This document shows positions 8,862-18,665 of a stretch of DNA of 32,924 nt, in pieces. The stretch covers positions 1 through 32,924 of IMG/VR virus record IMGVR_UViG_3300030116_000235. One strand, given 5' to 3'. This DNA comes from a virus. The notes under the pieces were generated by a model. It saw only the letters and a list, made by a program, of their open reading frames with translations. It was not told the origin of the DNA and did not search any database. The translations under genes and the position numbers were made by a program. Within the stretch, counting starts at the first letter, position 1. Every line of letters starts with the position of its first letter.

Positions 8862-9322
8862 TGGCCCCAAGTTTTATGGCAGTGCAGACTATTGGCACAG
8901 TTCTTAGTGTTGTCTCAGCTATTCAGTCTGGAAGGGCTAGAAGGGCTGAAGCAGAGTTCAACAGAAAGCAGCTTGAGTTTAAAGCCAAGATGCAAAAGTT
9001 GGAAGCTACTGAAAAAGCTAACTTACGTTTGCGTGATTTTGATTCTGCTCAAGCATCAAACCTTGCTTTTGCTGCATTTATTGGTAGAGATCCCGGCGAT
9101 AGATCTATGAAAGCATTTTTAGATCGACAAGAAGAAATTGCTTATCAAGATGTCCAAGCTCTTGAATCTGGTGCTTTGATTGAGTCATCTCAAACTAGAC
9201 GCCTTGCAGCAATGGAAGGTGTGCGTGGACGCAATGCCATTGTTGAATCTTACTTTAATGCAGCTAGTGCAATAACAACTGGCTTGTATCGCTATCATGT
9301 TTACAAAACGGATGAAACGTAA
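8861..9322 (+). CDS. Internal virion protein (T7 gp14-like ejection protein)
   Basis: At 153 residues this is the first and smallest of three ejection proteins, corresponding in place to T7 gp14, which enters the outer membrane during DNA delivery. The N-terminus has a weakly hydrophobic helix (FMAVQTIGTVLSVVSAIQSG). A long charged helix follows (ARRAEAEFNRKQLEFKAKMQKLEATEKANL), and the C-terminal half is helical, with GRDPGDRSM in between. It is shorter than T7 gp14 (196 residues). It starts at TAATG with GGAGG upstream inside the nozzle gene. The call is well supported by gene order and by the pattern of helices. Confidence 0.82.
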   Translation: MAPSFMAVQTIGTVLSVVSAIQSGRARRAEAEFNRKQLEFKAKMQKLEATEKANLRLRDFDSAQASNLAFAAFIGRDPGDRSMKAFLDRQEEIAYQDVQALESGALIESSQTRRLAAMEGVRGRNAIVESYFNAASAITTGLYRYHVYKTDET

Positions 9323-11904
9323 TGGCAGTAATTAAACAACGGCGTCAGTTTCTTCCGCAAAGCATTGGCGTGGTTCGTGCTAACACTGGCGCTGCTGAAG
9401 TCGCCCGTAGTGTTGGCGGTCTTGCTGATGCAATGATCGAAACATCATTTGATGAACTTAAAAAGCAAGCGCGTGATCGTGGCATTGAAGTGGCACAAGC
9501 TGCGTCTATAGCAGATCTTCGCGCAATTAATCCTGTCACTGGTGAGCCGGAAGCATTTGTTGTTCCGTCTGGATTTGGGCGTGAGGCTGCTGATGCTTAT
9601 GAAGAACTTATTGAGCGTCGTTATATTGCTCAGACGGAGCAAGATTTTAAGATTAAGGCTCGTGAACTTGCTATTGAACTTGAGAATGATCCTAATGCTG
9701 TTGCTAAGTTTAGTAGCCAGTTTGGCACATTTGTTGAAGAGTCTGCTGCAAATGCTTCGCCTAAGTTTGAAAACATTATTAGCAATATTGGCAGTGCCCT
9801 TCTTGCATCAAACAAACTAAGTCTTCAGCAAGAGGCTAACAGAAGAGAGCGTCAAAATCTTGCAGATCAACTTGGATTAGATATTAGTGACGCAGGAAGA
9901 GCACTTAGCACTCTTACTGGCTCAGTAAATTACAAGTCTGGTTCTTCATCTTATGTTGATGCTGGCTTGCTGCTTGATGAAAAATTAAAAGAAATAGATC
10001 TTGCAGTTAAAAGCAATGTTATCAGTGAACCCAAAGCAGAAGAGTTGCGGCGTGTTCTTACGCAATCAATGTATGCTGGATCTGCACAACGTATTGTTGC
10101 AAAGATTAATGACCTTGAAAATGCTGACTCTCAAACTGTTAATGACATTCGTATAGCTATTCAATCTGGGAATCTTGATGGTGTGCCAGAAGAGCTTCGT
10201 CCTGAGATTGAAAACATTATTAACGATGAACAGTTCTATCTTTATAAAGATGACTTCAATAGCAAGCTAACTACATTTCAAGCCGCCCTTAATCAAAGAG
10301 AGGTTGCTGCAAAACAAGCTCAAACTGAGTTTGAAAGAGATGAAGCAAAAGCAAAAGAGCTAGCAAAGTTTGAAGCAACTGCTGGCATTAGTGGGATTCG
10401 TCAAACTGCTGATGACGAAATACTTGACCTGATTGACAGTGGAGATTTGTCTGGTGCTGTAGCGAGGCTAAATGCCTTTAAATCTGCTCTTGATGAAAAG
10501 GGCGACTTGATTACAGAAACCTTGAGAACCAATTCTTTCCAAGCAAGTCGTCAGCTTCTTATCAATCGTCTTATTAATAAAGCTAATCAACTTACCAATA
10601 CAGCAGAAATGAAAGAGTTCACTGACTATGTTGTGAACGAAGGACGCATTGCTGCTGACATGAGCAATGAAGTTAAGGAGTTAGCTGATACTATTGTAGA
10701 AGTTGCTGATTATGCTTTTGACCGTGGGGTTATTGAACGTGATTCAGAAGACTTTGTAAGCGACAAAGCTGCTGTTGATAGTGCTAATGCTGAGTCTTCA
10801 TCAATCATAGAAGCGCGAGAAGATATTGCTAACGAGATTGGTAACCCAAAAAGCAGCAAACACAGAAAAGTTATAGAAAATGATATACTTGATGTTTACG
10901 CGCCGGGGCAAAGTGCAGTTTGGTTTTTAACAGAAGATGGTCTTGTCTCTAGTGGAGAGTGGTCAAAGGATGTTGTTAAAGCAGGTGTGTTGCCTGACTT
11001 TCTGGTAGAGACTGTTAGAACTTTAATTGATGGTCAGATTGATCCAAAACGTGCCCCTATTGCTGCTCAATATTATGCAATGTTTGGAAACATTCGTCAG
11101 GCCGGTTCATCAAAAGAAATAAACATGTTTAACTATGCTGGTTTCAATGAGGAGGAAATCGGTTTGCTTGAGGGTGCCCTTTATGGTGCCTCTATGCTTG
11201 AGGGTGGATTTGCAGAAAACTTTGCAACTGTTTTAGCTGATTTGCGTAGCAAAAGGGATAATCCAGCAGTGTTTGAAGCGCAAAAAGCAAGATTTCTTGG
11301 GGACCAAACGCTAAATGAATTTATTGGTGAAGTAACTACAGATCGTGGCTTCTTTGGTGATCCCAATGCAAACGCTGCATTAGAAATGAGGGGTTTTGTC
11401 GAGTATCAAATTGCTGCTGGCAAATCCAGGGAAATGGTTGAAGAAGATCTAAAGCGATACTTTGATCAAAGCTATTTTCCTTTGCAGGGCGTTGTGATTG
11501 ACCCTGCTTTTCAAGAAGCTAACAGATCTAGGCAAGCATTGGGTGCAAGGTTTGGCAACAAGGTGCCAGCAGTAGTGGGCGTGATGAATGACATGCTTGC
11601 TGAAATGGGTGTTAATGATGCAAGATTTTTGTTGGACAGCATTGGTAGGGGGCAACGTGGTGATCGTAGTAGACGACGCCAAGGTATTGAGCCAGAACAA
11701 GCTCCAACGGATATTGATATTGAAATGCGTTTGATGCCATTGCCTTTTGCTGGCGGCGCAAAAACGGAAGATGTGCGATATATGGCTATGTACATAGATA
11801 ACAATGGAGATGTTGTGCCATATGTTCGACAAACAGAAGATGGGCCAGAGTTTATATACTTTAGTCTTGATGATATTGAGCGTCGTTTTAGGCAGAGCAG
11901 ATAA
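9322..11904 (+). CDS. Internal virion protein (T7 gp15-like ejection protein)
   Basis: This 860-residue, almost wholly helical, acidic protein is the second ejection protein, expected to help form the channel across the periplasm. The N-terminus (VIKQRRQFLPQSIGVVRANTG) has a form seen at the start of such proteins. Ala/Glu/Lys-rich coiled-coil stretches occur at about residues 320-360 and 395-480. The C-terminal 250 residues are less regular. No enzymatic motif was recognised. It is joined to both neighbours by TAATG overlaps. T7 gp15 has 747 residues, so this one is somewhat longer. Codon use is AT-rich (37 percent GC in 10321-10380 by count). Confidence 0.85.
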   Translation: MAVIKQRRQFLPQSIGVVRANTGAAEVARSVGGLADAMIETSFDELKKQARDRGIEVAQAASIADLRAINPVTGEPEAFVVPSGFGREAADAYEELIERRYIAQTEQDFKIKARELAIELENDPNAVAKFSSQFGTFVEESAANASPKFENIISNIGSALLASNKLSLQQEANRRERQNLADQLGLDISDAGRALSTLTGSVNYKSGSSSYVDAGLLLDEKLKEIDLAVKSNVISEPKAEELRRVLTQSMYAGSAQRIVAKINDLENADSQTVNDIRIAIQSGNLDGVPEELRPEIENIINDEQFYLYKDDFNSKLTTFQAALNQREVAAKQAQTEFERDEAKAKELAKFEATAGISGIRQTADDEILDLIDSGDLSGAVARLNAFKSALDEKGDLITETLRTNSFQASRQLLINRLINKANQLTNTAEMKEFTDYVVNEGRIAADMSNEVKELADTIVEVADYAFDRGVIERDSEDFVSDKAAVDSANAESSSIIEAREDIANEIGNPKSSKHRKVIENDILDVYAPGQSAVWFLTEDGLVSSGEWSKDVVKAGVLPDFLVETVRTLIDGQIDPKRAPIAAQYYAMFGNIRQAGSSKEINMFNYAGFNEEEIGLLEGALYGASMLEGGFAENFATVLADLRSKRDNPAVFEAQKARFLGDQTLNEFIGEVTTDRGFFGDPNANAALEMRGFVEYQIAAGKSREMVEEDLKRYFDQSYFPLQGVVIDPAFQEANRSRQALGARFGNKVPAVVGVMNDMLAEMGVNDARFLLDSIGRGQRGDRSRRRQGIEPEQAPTDIDIEMRLMPLPFAGGAKTEDVRYMAMYIDNNGDVVPYVRQTEDGPEFIYFSLDDIERRFRQSR

Positions 11905-14900
11905 TGCCAACCATTGATCCATTTTCCGGCAACAGCATCCTCTACAGGGGAGCAACAACTCAGCTTCAAAAAGATGATCCAAACTTTTTTGATGTTGTTG
12001 GTGCATCTGTTGGCTATCAGTATGATCCAATCATTGAATACATTAGCAATGCTGTTAAGTTTCGCGGCGAAGAAGATCCTGCCTACAGGCCATTAGAAGA
12101 CATTGAAGGCTACGAAGCATACCGTGATGATCTTATGGATGCTAAAAATGCCGAACATATGGTTGAGTTAAAACGAGCGATTGATGAAAATCTTGAGCGT
12201 CGTGAAATATTGGCTAAAGCTACTTTTGGTCAACATTTCTTTGCTGGCCTTGCTGATCCTATTAATCTGGTCGCACTTCCATTTGGCGGTATCGGGTTGG
12301 GTGTTGCGCGTTCTTTTTTAAGAACTGGTGCTTCTGTTGCCGCCTTACAAACTTTGCAAGAAGCTGGTCGCGCACCATTTGATCCTGTTGGCACACCGCA
12401 AGAAGTAGCTATTAATATTGGTTCTGCTTTTGTGGCTGGCGGGTTGCTTGGTGGAGCATTGTCTGTACCTGCATCTCGTCGTGCTGCTGCTTTTCAAAAA
12501 ACAAAAGATGCTCTTGGCACAGATCATGCTGCCCTTCGTGCTGACCCTGATGTAAACAAAAACTTGCCAGCACCTACAAGTGAGCGGCCTCTTTCTCAGG
12601 TAGAGAACTACGAACTCGACGCGGTAACAAGCACGGCACCACGCGTAATCAATAAACTAGAAGAAAGTCTTGATGAGGCTACAAAGCTCTTAGACGAGCG
12701 TAGAGCGGCCTTCGATGCTGCCAAGACACCAGATGACCTACGAGCAACAAAAGACGCCTTAGACGACGCTGAAGAGGCAGTAAACACACTTTCAGCAGAC
12801 ATAAAGACTCGTAAAGATGAATACAATATGTTTAAGCGTGAGTCAGACTTGCGTCAGGCAGATCAATCAGTGATTGATGGAATGGATAATCCATATGGTT
12901 TGCCTAAGAATCTTTGGACTGACAGCCCGTTTTATAAGTTTGTATCGACTCCAATGAAACGCACATTGCAGGACATAAAAATACCTGACAATGCCAAGAA
13001 AGTTATACTTGGCATTGCTGGTGATAGTGGCATCTTGATTAATATGAATAGGCTTGGCTTGCGCGTTGGCCCTTCTGTGTATCAAAGAGCATCGATGCGT
13101 GATGGTGAGTGGGTGCAGGTTTATGATGAGTTGCGCAACATCTATGCTGCTGAGTTTGGTAAAGGCAAGCAAACTATTCTTGATTACGATGTTGGTGGCG
13201 TAACGCAGAAGCTAGCTGAGAAGGCCAAGATCCAGCCAAAGAATGTATCGTTTCAAGAATACATGACAGAGATTAACAAGAAGCGTATGCGCGGTGAGGC
13301 AGCGGCAACAGATGCTGAGTCTCGCGCCATGAAGCAGCTTGATGATTTCTACGAGACTTGGGAAAAACGCCTTAATCAGACTGGTCTTATTGGCAACATG
13401 CCATTCTATAAAAATAAGTCAGTTTTGCTTGAAGGTGACATTGCTAAAAGACAAGCCATTGTCGATGACTTAAAAGCAAAAACAAAACGCACTGATGCAG
13501 AAGAGCGGCGTCTTTCACATAATCAACGTATGTTGTCTCGTCTAAAAGATCAAAAAGAAGACATTGATTTGCAAATACAAGCAATGAGTGATTTTCCAAT
13601 GGACGGAAAATACTCAGAAAAGTTTCACCCACGTTATTGGTTGCAAGACGAAATTAGATCTCGCCGTGGAGAGTTTGCAAACATACTGCTTGAGTGGTAC
13701 ACAAAAAATCCTTATGTGTTTGTTTTTAACAAAAAAACAGGCAAATATGCGCGTGTTAGAACAGATCCAAATGAAGCTGCAAAACGTGTAGATGAGACAA
13801 TAGATAAGATTCTTGGTCTTGATGATGTAAGCGCAGAGTCTAATGCGTTCTATGGTTATGGTCGCTCTAAGCACTTCCGGCACCGTGATGTAGACATTCC
13901 TAACGAACTTGTACTGGATTTTATTGAGACCAATCCTGTTGCTGTGATGAAAGCATACACAGCAAAGGTTGCACCTCAGTTTGAGTTTCAAACAAAGTTT
14001 GGCAAAAACATTGACGATTTGCTGGATGATGTAGAAGACGAAATGCTTGCTGCTGGTGTTGGTCAGTTGCGCATTAATAAAACTATGCGCGACATTAGGC
14101 ATTTGAATGATCGTGTGAATGGTCAGATTATTCGCAATCCTGATGCAATGAATTACAAGACTTCTATTATCTTAAAAGATCTAGCAATGCTTAATTATCT
14201 CGGTTCTGCTGGGTTTGCTACATTGCCTGACTTTGCCAAAGTTATGATGGAACACGAAATGGGTACCGTGTTCAAAAGTCTTTTTGGTGTAATGAGTGAC
14301 AGTCGTGTGCGCATGACAGCCGATGAAGGGCGGATTGCTGGTGAGATTATCGATATTCTTAAAGGCGATGCTCACCTAAGATTTAGCGAGAATATGATTA
14401 ACAACCCATTGAATGAAGGGTTGATGTCTAAGGTTCGTAGTGGGTTCTTCCTTTTGAATGGTGTGGCTCCAATGACAACCATCTTTAAAAAGATGGATGC
14501 TATGGCGCGTGGGCATACACTTATTGACTATTCAATTAAACTAACTCGTGGCGAAGCTAGCGAGATGGAAGTTGCCTATCTTGCGCGTTACAACATTGGC
14601 AAGCAGGAAGCTGCTGAAATTGCTAATGCGCCGTGGGATAAGACTGATGGTGGTTTGTACTTGCCTAACACACGCGAGTGGACAACAGGTCGTCAGGTTC
14701 AAGCTAACTATGTCGATCTAGGCTATGACACTATCGTATTTAGATACGGTGATGAGTTTAACGTTAGTCGTATTGTAAGCGATCCTGATGAATATGCTGC
14801 TGCACGACAGCGTTTTGGCTGGAAAGATAAAGACTCTGGCATACCACTTGGCTTCCACGAATATGTGCATAACGAAAAAGGTGTTGTGTACATAGACCTT

Positions 14901-15956
14901 GAACAAATCTCTGAAAGGTTTGCAGCTTTAAAAGCAATGCCAGCCAAAGAAGCAAAAGAATTAATTAAAAAGAACAAAGAAAAGCTAAGTAAAATGCCTG
15001 CTGGTCAGGCCAAAAATCTCTTTGAGCAAGGGATAATGCATGCAGAGTTTCGTTTAAAACACATAGACTTATTTAAAACAGACAAAGATTTGCAAGACTT
15101 CTTTTTGCTGCATGAAATGTTTCATGGCAAGTTTAAGAAACGCAAAGGTGAACAAGACATTGATTACGAGCGTAGAATTAATAATCACGCTCTAAAAAGA
15201 TTTAAAAAAGAAAAGCCTATTAAAGACAGCAAAACATCACAGGGCACAGTTGAAAATTTCCGCACTGCAATGAACAGCGGTATTGGCAACACAGTCCTTA
15301 TGGGCACGCCAGCAGACAAGCCGATTGCTGTTGATGGCGTATTTTATGTGCCAATGCACATTGCCAAGCAATTTGGCATGAAACCAGATCCTAAGTTCAA
15401 GGGTTACGCTAGAATTGAAAATGGACTTTTAGGTATGCCGTTCCAATTCTTGTCATACAGTTTTGCCGCTGCAAACAAGATTACAGCTTCTATTGCACAG
15501 GGTCAGGTAAAGAATCGTGGCATAGCTATTGCTGCCGCAATGGGTCTTGGATATATGGGCATGTCAATGAAGTACAAAGATTGGCAAATGGAGCGTATGG
15601 ATTTTGGTGAAAAACTTGCTAGATCCTTTGATGCTTCTGGTGTAGCTGCTTTGTATTCAGATCTATTTTATACTTCTATGGGTATAAGCATGGCTCTTGG
15701 TGGGCCTGATATTGGTATGGGCATTATTAAGCCAAAGTTTAAGCAGGAAGAAAGTCTTGTTGATGCGTTCACTGGTGTAGCTGGTGCTGGCCCATCTTAT
15801 GCGGTAGATGTTGGGCGTGGCGTTATTGATTTGTTTCAAGGAAACTACGGAGAAGGTTCCGCAGAAATATTGCGCAGATTGCCCGGTGCGCAGTTGCATT
15901 TTCTAAAGGATACAACGAATGAAACAGCTAGAGCCTTCGCGGGTGGACGTTATTAA
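11904..15956 (+). CDS. Large internal virion protein (T7 gp16-like) with a zincin motif
   Basis: This 1350-residue protein is the largest ejection protein, matching T7 gp16 (1318 residues) in position and size. Two glycine-rich hydrophobic stretches (about 113-140 and 168-192) could enter membranes. Residues about 245-320 and 515-555 look like coiled coils, and there is another hydrophobic helix near 1215-1235. I see no N-terminal lytic transglycosylase domain like that of T7 gp16. Instead, residues 1070-1074 read HEMFH, an HExxH zinc-peptidase motif, with E1089 in DYERRIN as a possible third ligand. A protease role in the cell envelope is inference. The start is coupled by TAATG. Confidence 0.85.
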   Translation: MPTIDPFSGNSILYRGATTQLQKDDPNFFDVVGASVGYQYDPIIEYISNAVKFRGEEDPAYRPLEDIEGYEAYRDDLMDAKNAEHMVELKRAIDENLERREILAKATFGQHFFAGLADPINLVALPFGGIGLGVARSFLRTGASVAALQTLQEAGRAPFDPVGTPQEVAINIGSAFVAGGLLGGALSVPASRRAAAFQKTKDALGTDHAALRADPDVNKNLPAPTSERPLSQVENYELDAVTSTAPRVINKLEESLDEATKLLDERRAAFDAAKTPDDLRATKDALDDAEEAVNTLSADIKTRKDEYNMFKRESDLRQADQSVIDGMDNPYGLPKNLWTDSPFYKFVSTPMKRTLQDIKIPDNAKKVILGIAGDSGILINMNRLGLRVGPSVYQRASMRDGEWVQVYDELRNIYAAEFGKGKQTILDYDVGGVTQKLAEKAKIQPKNVSFQEYMTEINKKRMRGEAAATDAESRAMKQLDDFYETWEKRLNQTGLIGNMPFYKNKSVLLEGDIAKRQAIVDDLKAKTKRTDAEERRLSHNQRMLSRLKDQKEDIDLQIQAMSDFPMDGKYSEKFHPRYWLQDEIRSRRGEFANILLEWYTKNPYVFVFNKKTGKYARVRTDPNEAAKRVDETIDKILGLDDVSAESNAFYGYGRSKHFRHRDVDIPNELVLDFIETNPVAVMKAYTAKVAPQFEFQTKFGKNIDDLLDDVEDEMLAAGVGQLRINKTMRDIRHLNDRVNGQIIRNPDAMNYKTSIILKDLAMLNYLGSAGFATLPDFAKVMMEHEMGTVFKSLFGVMSDSRVRMTADEGRIAGEIIDILKGDAHLRFSENMINNPLNEGLMSKVRSGFFLLNGVAPMTTIFKKMDAMARGHTLIDYSIKLTRGEASEMEVAYLARYNIGKQEAAEIANAPWDKTDGGLYLPNTREWTTGRQVQANYVDLGYDTIVFRYGDEFNVSRIVSDPDEYAAARQRFGWKDKDSGIPLGFHEYVHNEKGVVYIDLEQISERFAALKAMPAKEAKELIKKNKEKLSKMPAGQAKNLFEQGIMHAEFRLKHIDLFKTDKDLQDFFLLHEMFHGKFKKRKGEQDIDYERRINNHALKRFKKEKPIKDSKTSQGTVENFRTAMNSGIGNTVLMGTPADKPIAVDGVFYVPMHIAKQFGMKPDPKFKGYARIENGLLGMPFQFLSYSFAAANKITASIAQGQVKNRGIAIAAAMGLGYMGMSMKYKDWQMERMDFGEKLARSFDASGVAALYSDLFYTSMGISMALGGPDIGMGIIKPKFKQEESLVDAFTGVAGAGPSYAVDVGRGVIDLFQGNYGEGSAEILRRLPGAQLHFLKDTTNETARAFAGGRY

Positions 15957-15978
15957 ACAGAAAGAGTAGGATTGCGTC

Positions 15979-17394
15979 ATGACAATCAACCTTGCAGATA
16001 ATACACCGCGCGTATCGTATGCGGTATCACAGGGAGCAACACAGACTTCCTTTGCCGTATCGTTTGAGTTTTTTGATGATGCGGATCTCAATGTATATGT
16101 TGATGGCACACTCAAAACAATAACGACCCACTACACAGTGTCAGGTGGTGATGGATCAACCGGCACGGTAACAATGAGTGTTACAGGCGCTACTGGTGGT
16201 AGCACTGTTGTTATTACACGCGACATTGATCTCAAAAGAACTACTGATTTTCCTGCATCTGGGTCGTTTCAAATTGGCTCACTAAACACTGAGCTTGATA
16301 AGCTCATTGCTATTGCTGCTGATCTTGATGATAAGGCATCACGCGCACTACAGCTTACTGACTTTGACACAGCCGTGTCTCTAGTGCTGCCTGATGTAAA
16401 CACGCGCAAGGGCAAAACTCTAGCCTTTAATGCTTCTACTGGTGCTGTTGAGGCTGGGCCAAGCACATCTGATGTGCAAACTGTGTCTGCTACAGCCGCA
16501 GACATTGCAACGCTAGCTGATATTGAAGACGGCACTGACGCTACAGATGCTATTCAAACTGTTGCAGGAATAGCTAGCAATGTAACATCTGTTGCTGCAA
16601 AAGCTTCTCTAATTACATCTGACTTTGTAGCAGATTTAAATACACTGGCTGTTACTGATGTCATCAATGACATTAATACTTTGGCAACATCTGACATTGT
16701 TAGTGATCTTAATACGCTAGCAACAAGTGATATTGTTTCTGATCTAAATACACTTGCTACATCAGATATTGTGAGTGACCTAAACACTCTTGCTACAAGC
16801 GATATTGTAAGCGACATTAACACACTTGCTACATCAGATATTGTTACTGACCTCAATCTGTTAGCTACATCAGATTTTGTTTCAGATCTAAACACAATGG
16901 CTACAACAGCCAATGTGAATAATCTTAGTGCAGTTGCTGGTAAAGTAACTGAAATTGGCAGACTTGGAACATCTGATGCTGTTGCTGATCTAGCTATTCT
17001 AGGTACATCAGATGCAGTGAGCGACATGAACGCGCTTGCAGCTATTAGCAGTGATATAACTACTGTTGCTGATAACATCAGCACAATATCTACCAAAGCA
17101 AACGCTGGTGCTAATACTGATATTACATCAATTAAAAATACTAGCCTTGCCATAGGAAGAGATGACGACAACCTTATCAAGTTTGGCACAGACAATCAGA
17201 TCGTATTTGAGGTGTCTGGCGGTGACGGTGTTACATTTAAAGCTAGTGGTGAAATTGAAGCTACAAGTTTAGATATTAGCGGAGATGCTGACATTGATGG
17301 AACACTTGAAGCAGATGCTATTACTGTTAATGGCACTGCGCTAAATACGGTAATTGCTGACGAAGCCACGGCTCTTGCCATTGCGCTTGGCTAA
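15979..17394 (+). CDS. Tail fibre protein with T7-type N-terminal domain
   Basis: This 471-residue protein begins with the T7 fibre-type tail-attachment domain (about residues 1-135). Recognisable parts are FAVSFEFFDDADLNVYVDGTL, HYTVSGGDGSTGTVTM, VVITRDIDLKRTTDF and FQIGSLNTELDKLIA. Eight near-identical 12-residue repeats follow at about 213-308, then a short beta-rich tip. It has no obvious receptor-binding head, so it may be a shaft or adaptor to which the proteins encoded downstream attach. TAGGA lies about eight bases before the ATG. T7 gp17 has 553 residues. Confidence 0.88.
   Translation: MTINLADNTPRVSYAVSQGATQTSFAVSFEFFDDADLNVYVDGTLKTITTHYTVSGGDGSTGTVTMSVTGATGGSTVVITRDIDLKRTTDFPASGSFQIGSLNTELDKLIAIAADLDDKASRALQLTDFDTAVSLVLPDVNTRKGKTLAFNASTGAVEAGPSTSDVQTVSATAADIATLADIEDGTDATDAIQTVAGIASNVTSVAAKASLITSDFVADLNTLAVTDVINDINTLATSDIVSDLNTLATSDIVSDLNTLATSDIVSDLNTLATSDIVSDINTLATSDIVTDLNLLATSDFVSDLNTMATTANVNNLSAVAGKVTEIGRLGTSDAVADLAILGTSDAVSDMNALAAISSDITTVADNISTISTKANAGANTDITSIKNTSLAIGRDDDNLIKFGTDNQIVFEVSGGDGVTFKASGEIEATSLDISGDADIDGTLEADAITVNGTALNTVIADEATALAIALG
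16615..16902 (+). repeat. Eight tandem 36-base repeats inside the tail fibre gene
   Basis: Eight copies of a 12-codon unit with consensus Thr-Ser-Asp-Ile-Val-Ser-Asp-Leu-Asn-Thr-Leu-Ala run without gap. Several copies are identical in protein but use different synonymous codons, so the DNA copies are well diverged. Degenerate copies continue to about 17040. The unit likely forms a repeated structural element in the trimeric shaft. Confidence 0.9.
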
Positions 17395-17407
17395 TGAGGA
17401 GTAAAAA

Positions 17408-17755
17408 ATGGCTAACACTTTCAAGGTAATTACAAAAGCAGGGGTAACATCGCTTGATGTTATTTATACGGCAGCAAGTTCCACAACTACTGTAATTCTT
17501 GGTTTGGTTATAGGAAACACTACAGGCAGTCAGGTAACATCAACAGTAACACTAAACACTGATACTGCTGCTAGGGCTGGAGCAAACAACGAGGCCAACC
17601 AAGCTGTCGAGCTTGTGACCAACGCACCCATTCCTGCGGGTTCATCGCTTGAGTTGCTATCTGGCAACAAAGTGGTTCTAGAAACAACGGATGAAATCAA
17701 AGTGTCAGCCACAGGCGCAGTCGATGTAACACTGTCTGTAATGGAGATTACTTGA
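17408..17755 (+). CDS. Small beta-sandwich structural protein in the fibre cluster
   Basis: This 115-residue protein is Thr/Val/Ala-rich and looks entirely beta. It resembles small proteins seen beside fibre genes in marine phages: MANTFKVITKAGVTS start, VILGLVIGNTTGS strand, and a PIPAGSSLELLSGNKVVL strand near residue 75. Proteins of this kind are probably tail-fibre accessory or adhesin parts; no activity is known to me. GAGGAG stands about six bases before the ATG. Its stop overlaps the next start (TGATG). Confidence 0.7.
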   Translation: MANTFKVITKAGVTSLDVIYTAASSTTTVILGLVIGNTTGSQVTSTVTLNTDTAARAGANNEANQAVELVTNAPIPAGSSLELLSGNKVVLETTDEIKVSATGAVDVTLSVMEIT

Positions 17756-18597
17756 TGCCATATGTTGGAGTAAAACCCGCTGGCATCACCAGCGCCACAG
17801 AAGCAGAGATTGCTGGCAACCTGACCGTTGACACTAATACACTTGTAGTTGATGCGACTAACAATAATGTGGGCGTCAACACAACCGCTGTTGCGGCTGA
17901 TTTTGAGGTTGGAGCATCTGCGTCGAAAATTAACGCACTGACTGTGAAAACAGCCACAGGCTCTGGCGGCGTTGCCGGTATTTCATTTATGGCTGGGCAA
18001 ACAACTGCTGGTCGTGAAAAAGCTGCAATGTTTTTCAAAGAAACAAATGGCGGCGCACATTACACAGGCGATTTGGTTTTTGCTATCGCAACCTCGTCTG
18101 GTTCAGCAGCACAAGTTGCAGCGTCTGATGAGGTGTGCCGTATTACATCTAATGGCCTCACCTTCAACGGCGACACGGCAGCAGCAAATGCGCTGGATGA
18201 TTATGAGGAGGGACTTTTCACCCCGTCATTCACTAGCGACGGCACAAACCCCACAGTTTCTTACAGTTTTCAAAGGGGTTTTTACACAAAAGTAGGCAGG
18301 ACAGTTTTTTTCCAAATTCAACTTGGCACTACCTCTGTGAGTGTTGGGAGTGGGAGTTTGTTTATTAGTGGCTTGCCATTTACGGCAAACGCATCACTGC
18401 AATCAAGATCAGGTCACATTGGTTTGCATTACACTTGGGCAACAAGCCCCGTTGACACAAAATGGGTTTTGTTTGCTAACGATAACAAATTGTATCTTTA
18501 TCCCGGTGATAACGTAGGTAATACAATGCCGACCAGTTACCTAGATACAGGTTCAAGTAAGAACAGAATATGGATACAGGGTTTTTATGATGTTTGA
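17755..18597 (+). CDS. Tail fibre / adhesin protein 1
   Basis: This 280-residue protein begins MPYVGVKPAGITSATEAEI, followed by a shaft of short beta turns (NLTVDTNTLVVDATNNNVGV) typical of trimeric fibres. The C-terminal domain starts at NALDDYEEGLFTP and includes GFYTKVGRTVFFQ and SLFISGLPF. That domain recurs in the protein at 18956 and in many other phage fibres, and is probably the receptor-binding tip. The ATG at 17755 overlaps the upstream stop; an in-frame TTG one codon earlier is less likely. Confidence 0.8.
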   Translation: MPYVGVKPAGITSATEAEIAGNLTVDTNTLVVDATNNNVGVNTTAVAADFEVGASASKINALTVKTATGSGGVAGISFMAGQTTAGREKAAMFFKETNGGAHYTGDLVFAIATSSGSAAQVAASDEVCRITSNGLTFNGDTAAANALDDYEEGLFTPSFTSDGTNPTVSYSFQRGFYTKVGRTVFFQIQLGTTSVSVGSGSLFISGLPFTANASLQSRSGHIGLHYTWATSPVDTKWVLFANDNKLYLYPGDNVGNTMPTSYLDTGSSKNRIWIQGFYDV

Positions 18598-18598
18598 T

Positions 18599-18644
18599 AA
18601 CCCCACCAGACGGTGAGGGTTGGACAGGTCGCAAGCCATGCGAC
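18599..18644 (+). other. Two tandem hairpins between fibre genes
   Basis: The first hairpin pairs AACCC (18599-18603) with GGGTT (18617-18621) and CACC with GGTG, with one bulged A. The second pairs GTCGCA (18628-18633) with TGCGAC (18639-18644) around a five-base loop. Neither has a T-tract. They fill most of the 68-base gap before a gene of different base composition. Confidence 0.55.
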
Positions 18645-18665
18645 GATAAACAGAAGGAGTAAACA

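Noticed and set aside
11449-12030. 193-residue minus-strand open frame
   Set aside because: It lies across the junction of two ejection protein genes and is His/Gln/Cys-rich, as antisense frames of helical proteins often are.
13614-14102. 162-residue minus-strand open frame
   Set aside because: It is antisense inside the large ejection protein, with no start signal and no recognisable domain.
16554-17195. 213-residue minus-strand open frame
   Set aside because: It is the complement of the repeated fibre shaft; its own repeats only mirror those of the fibre gene.
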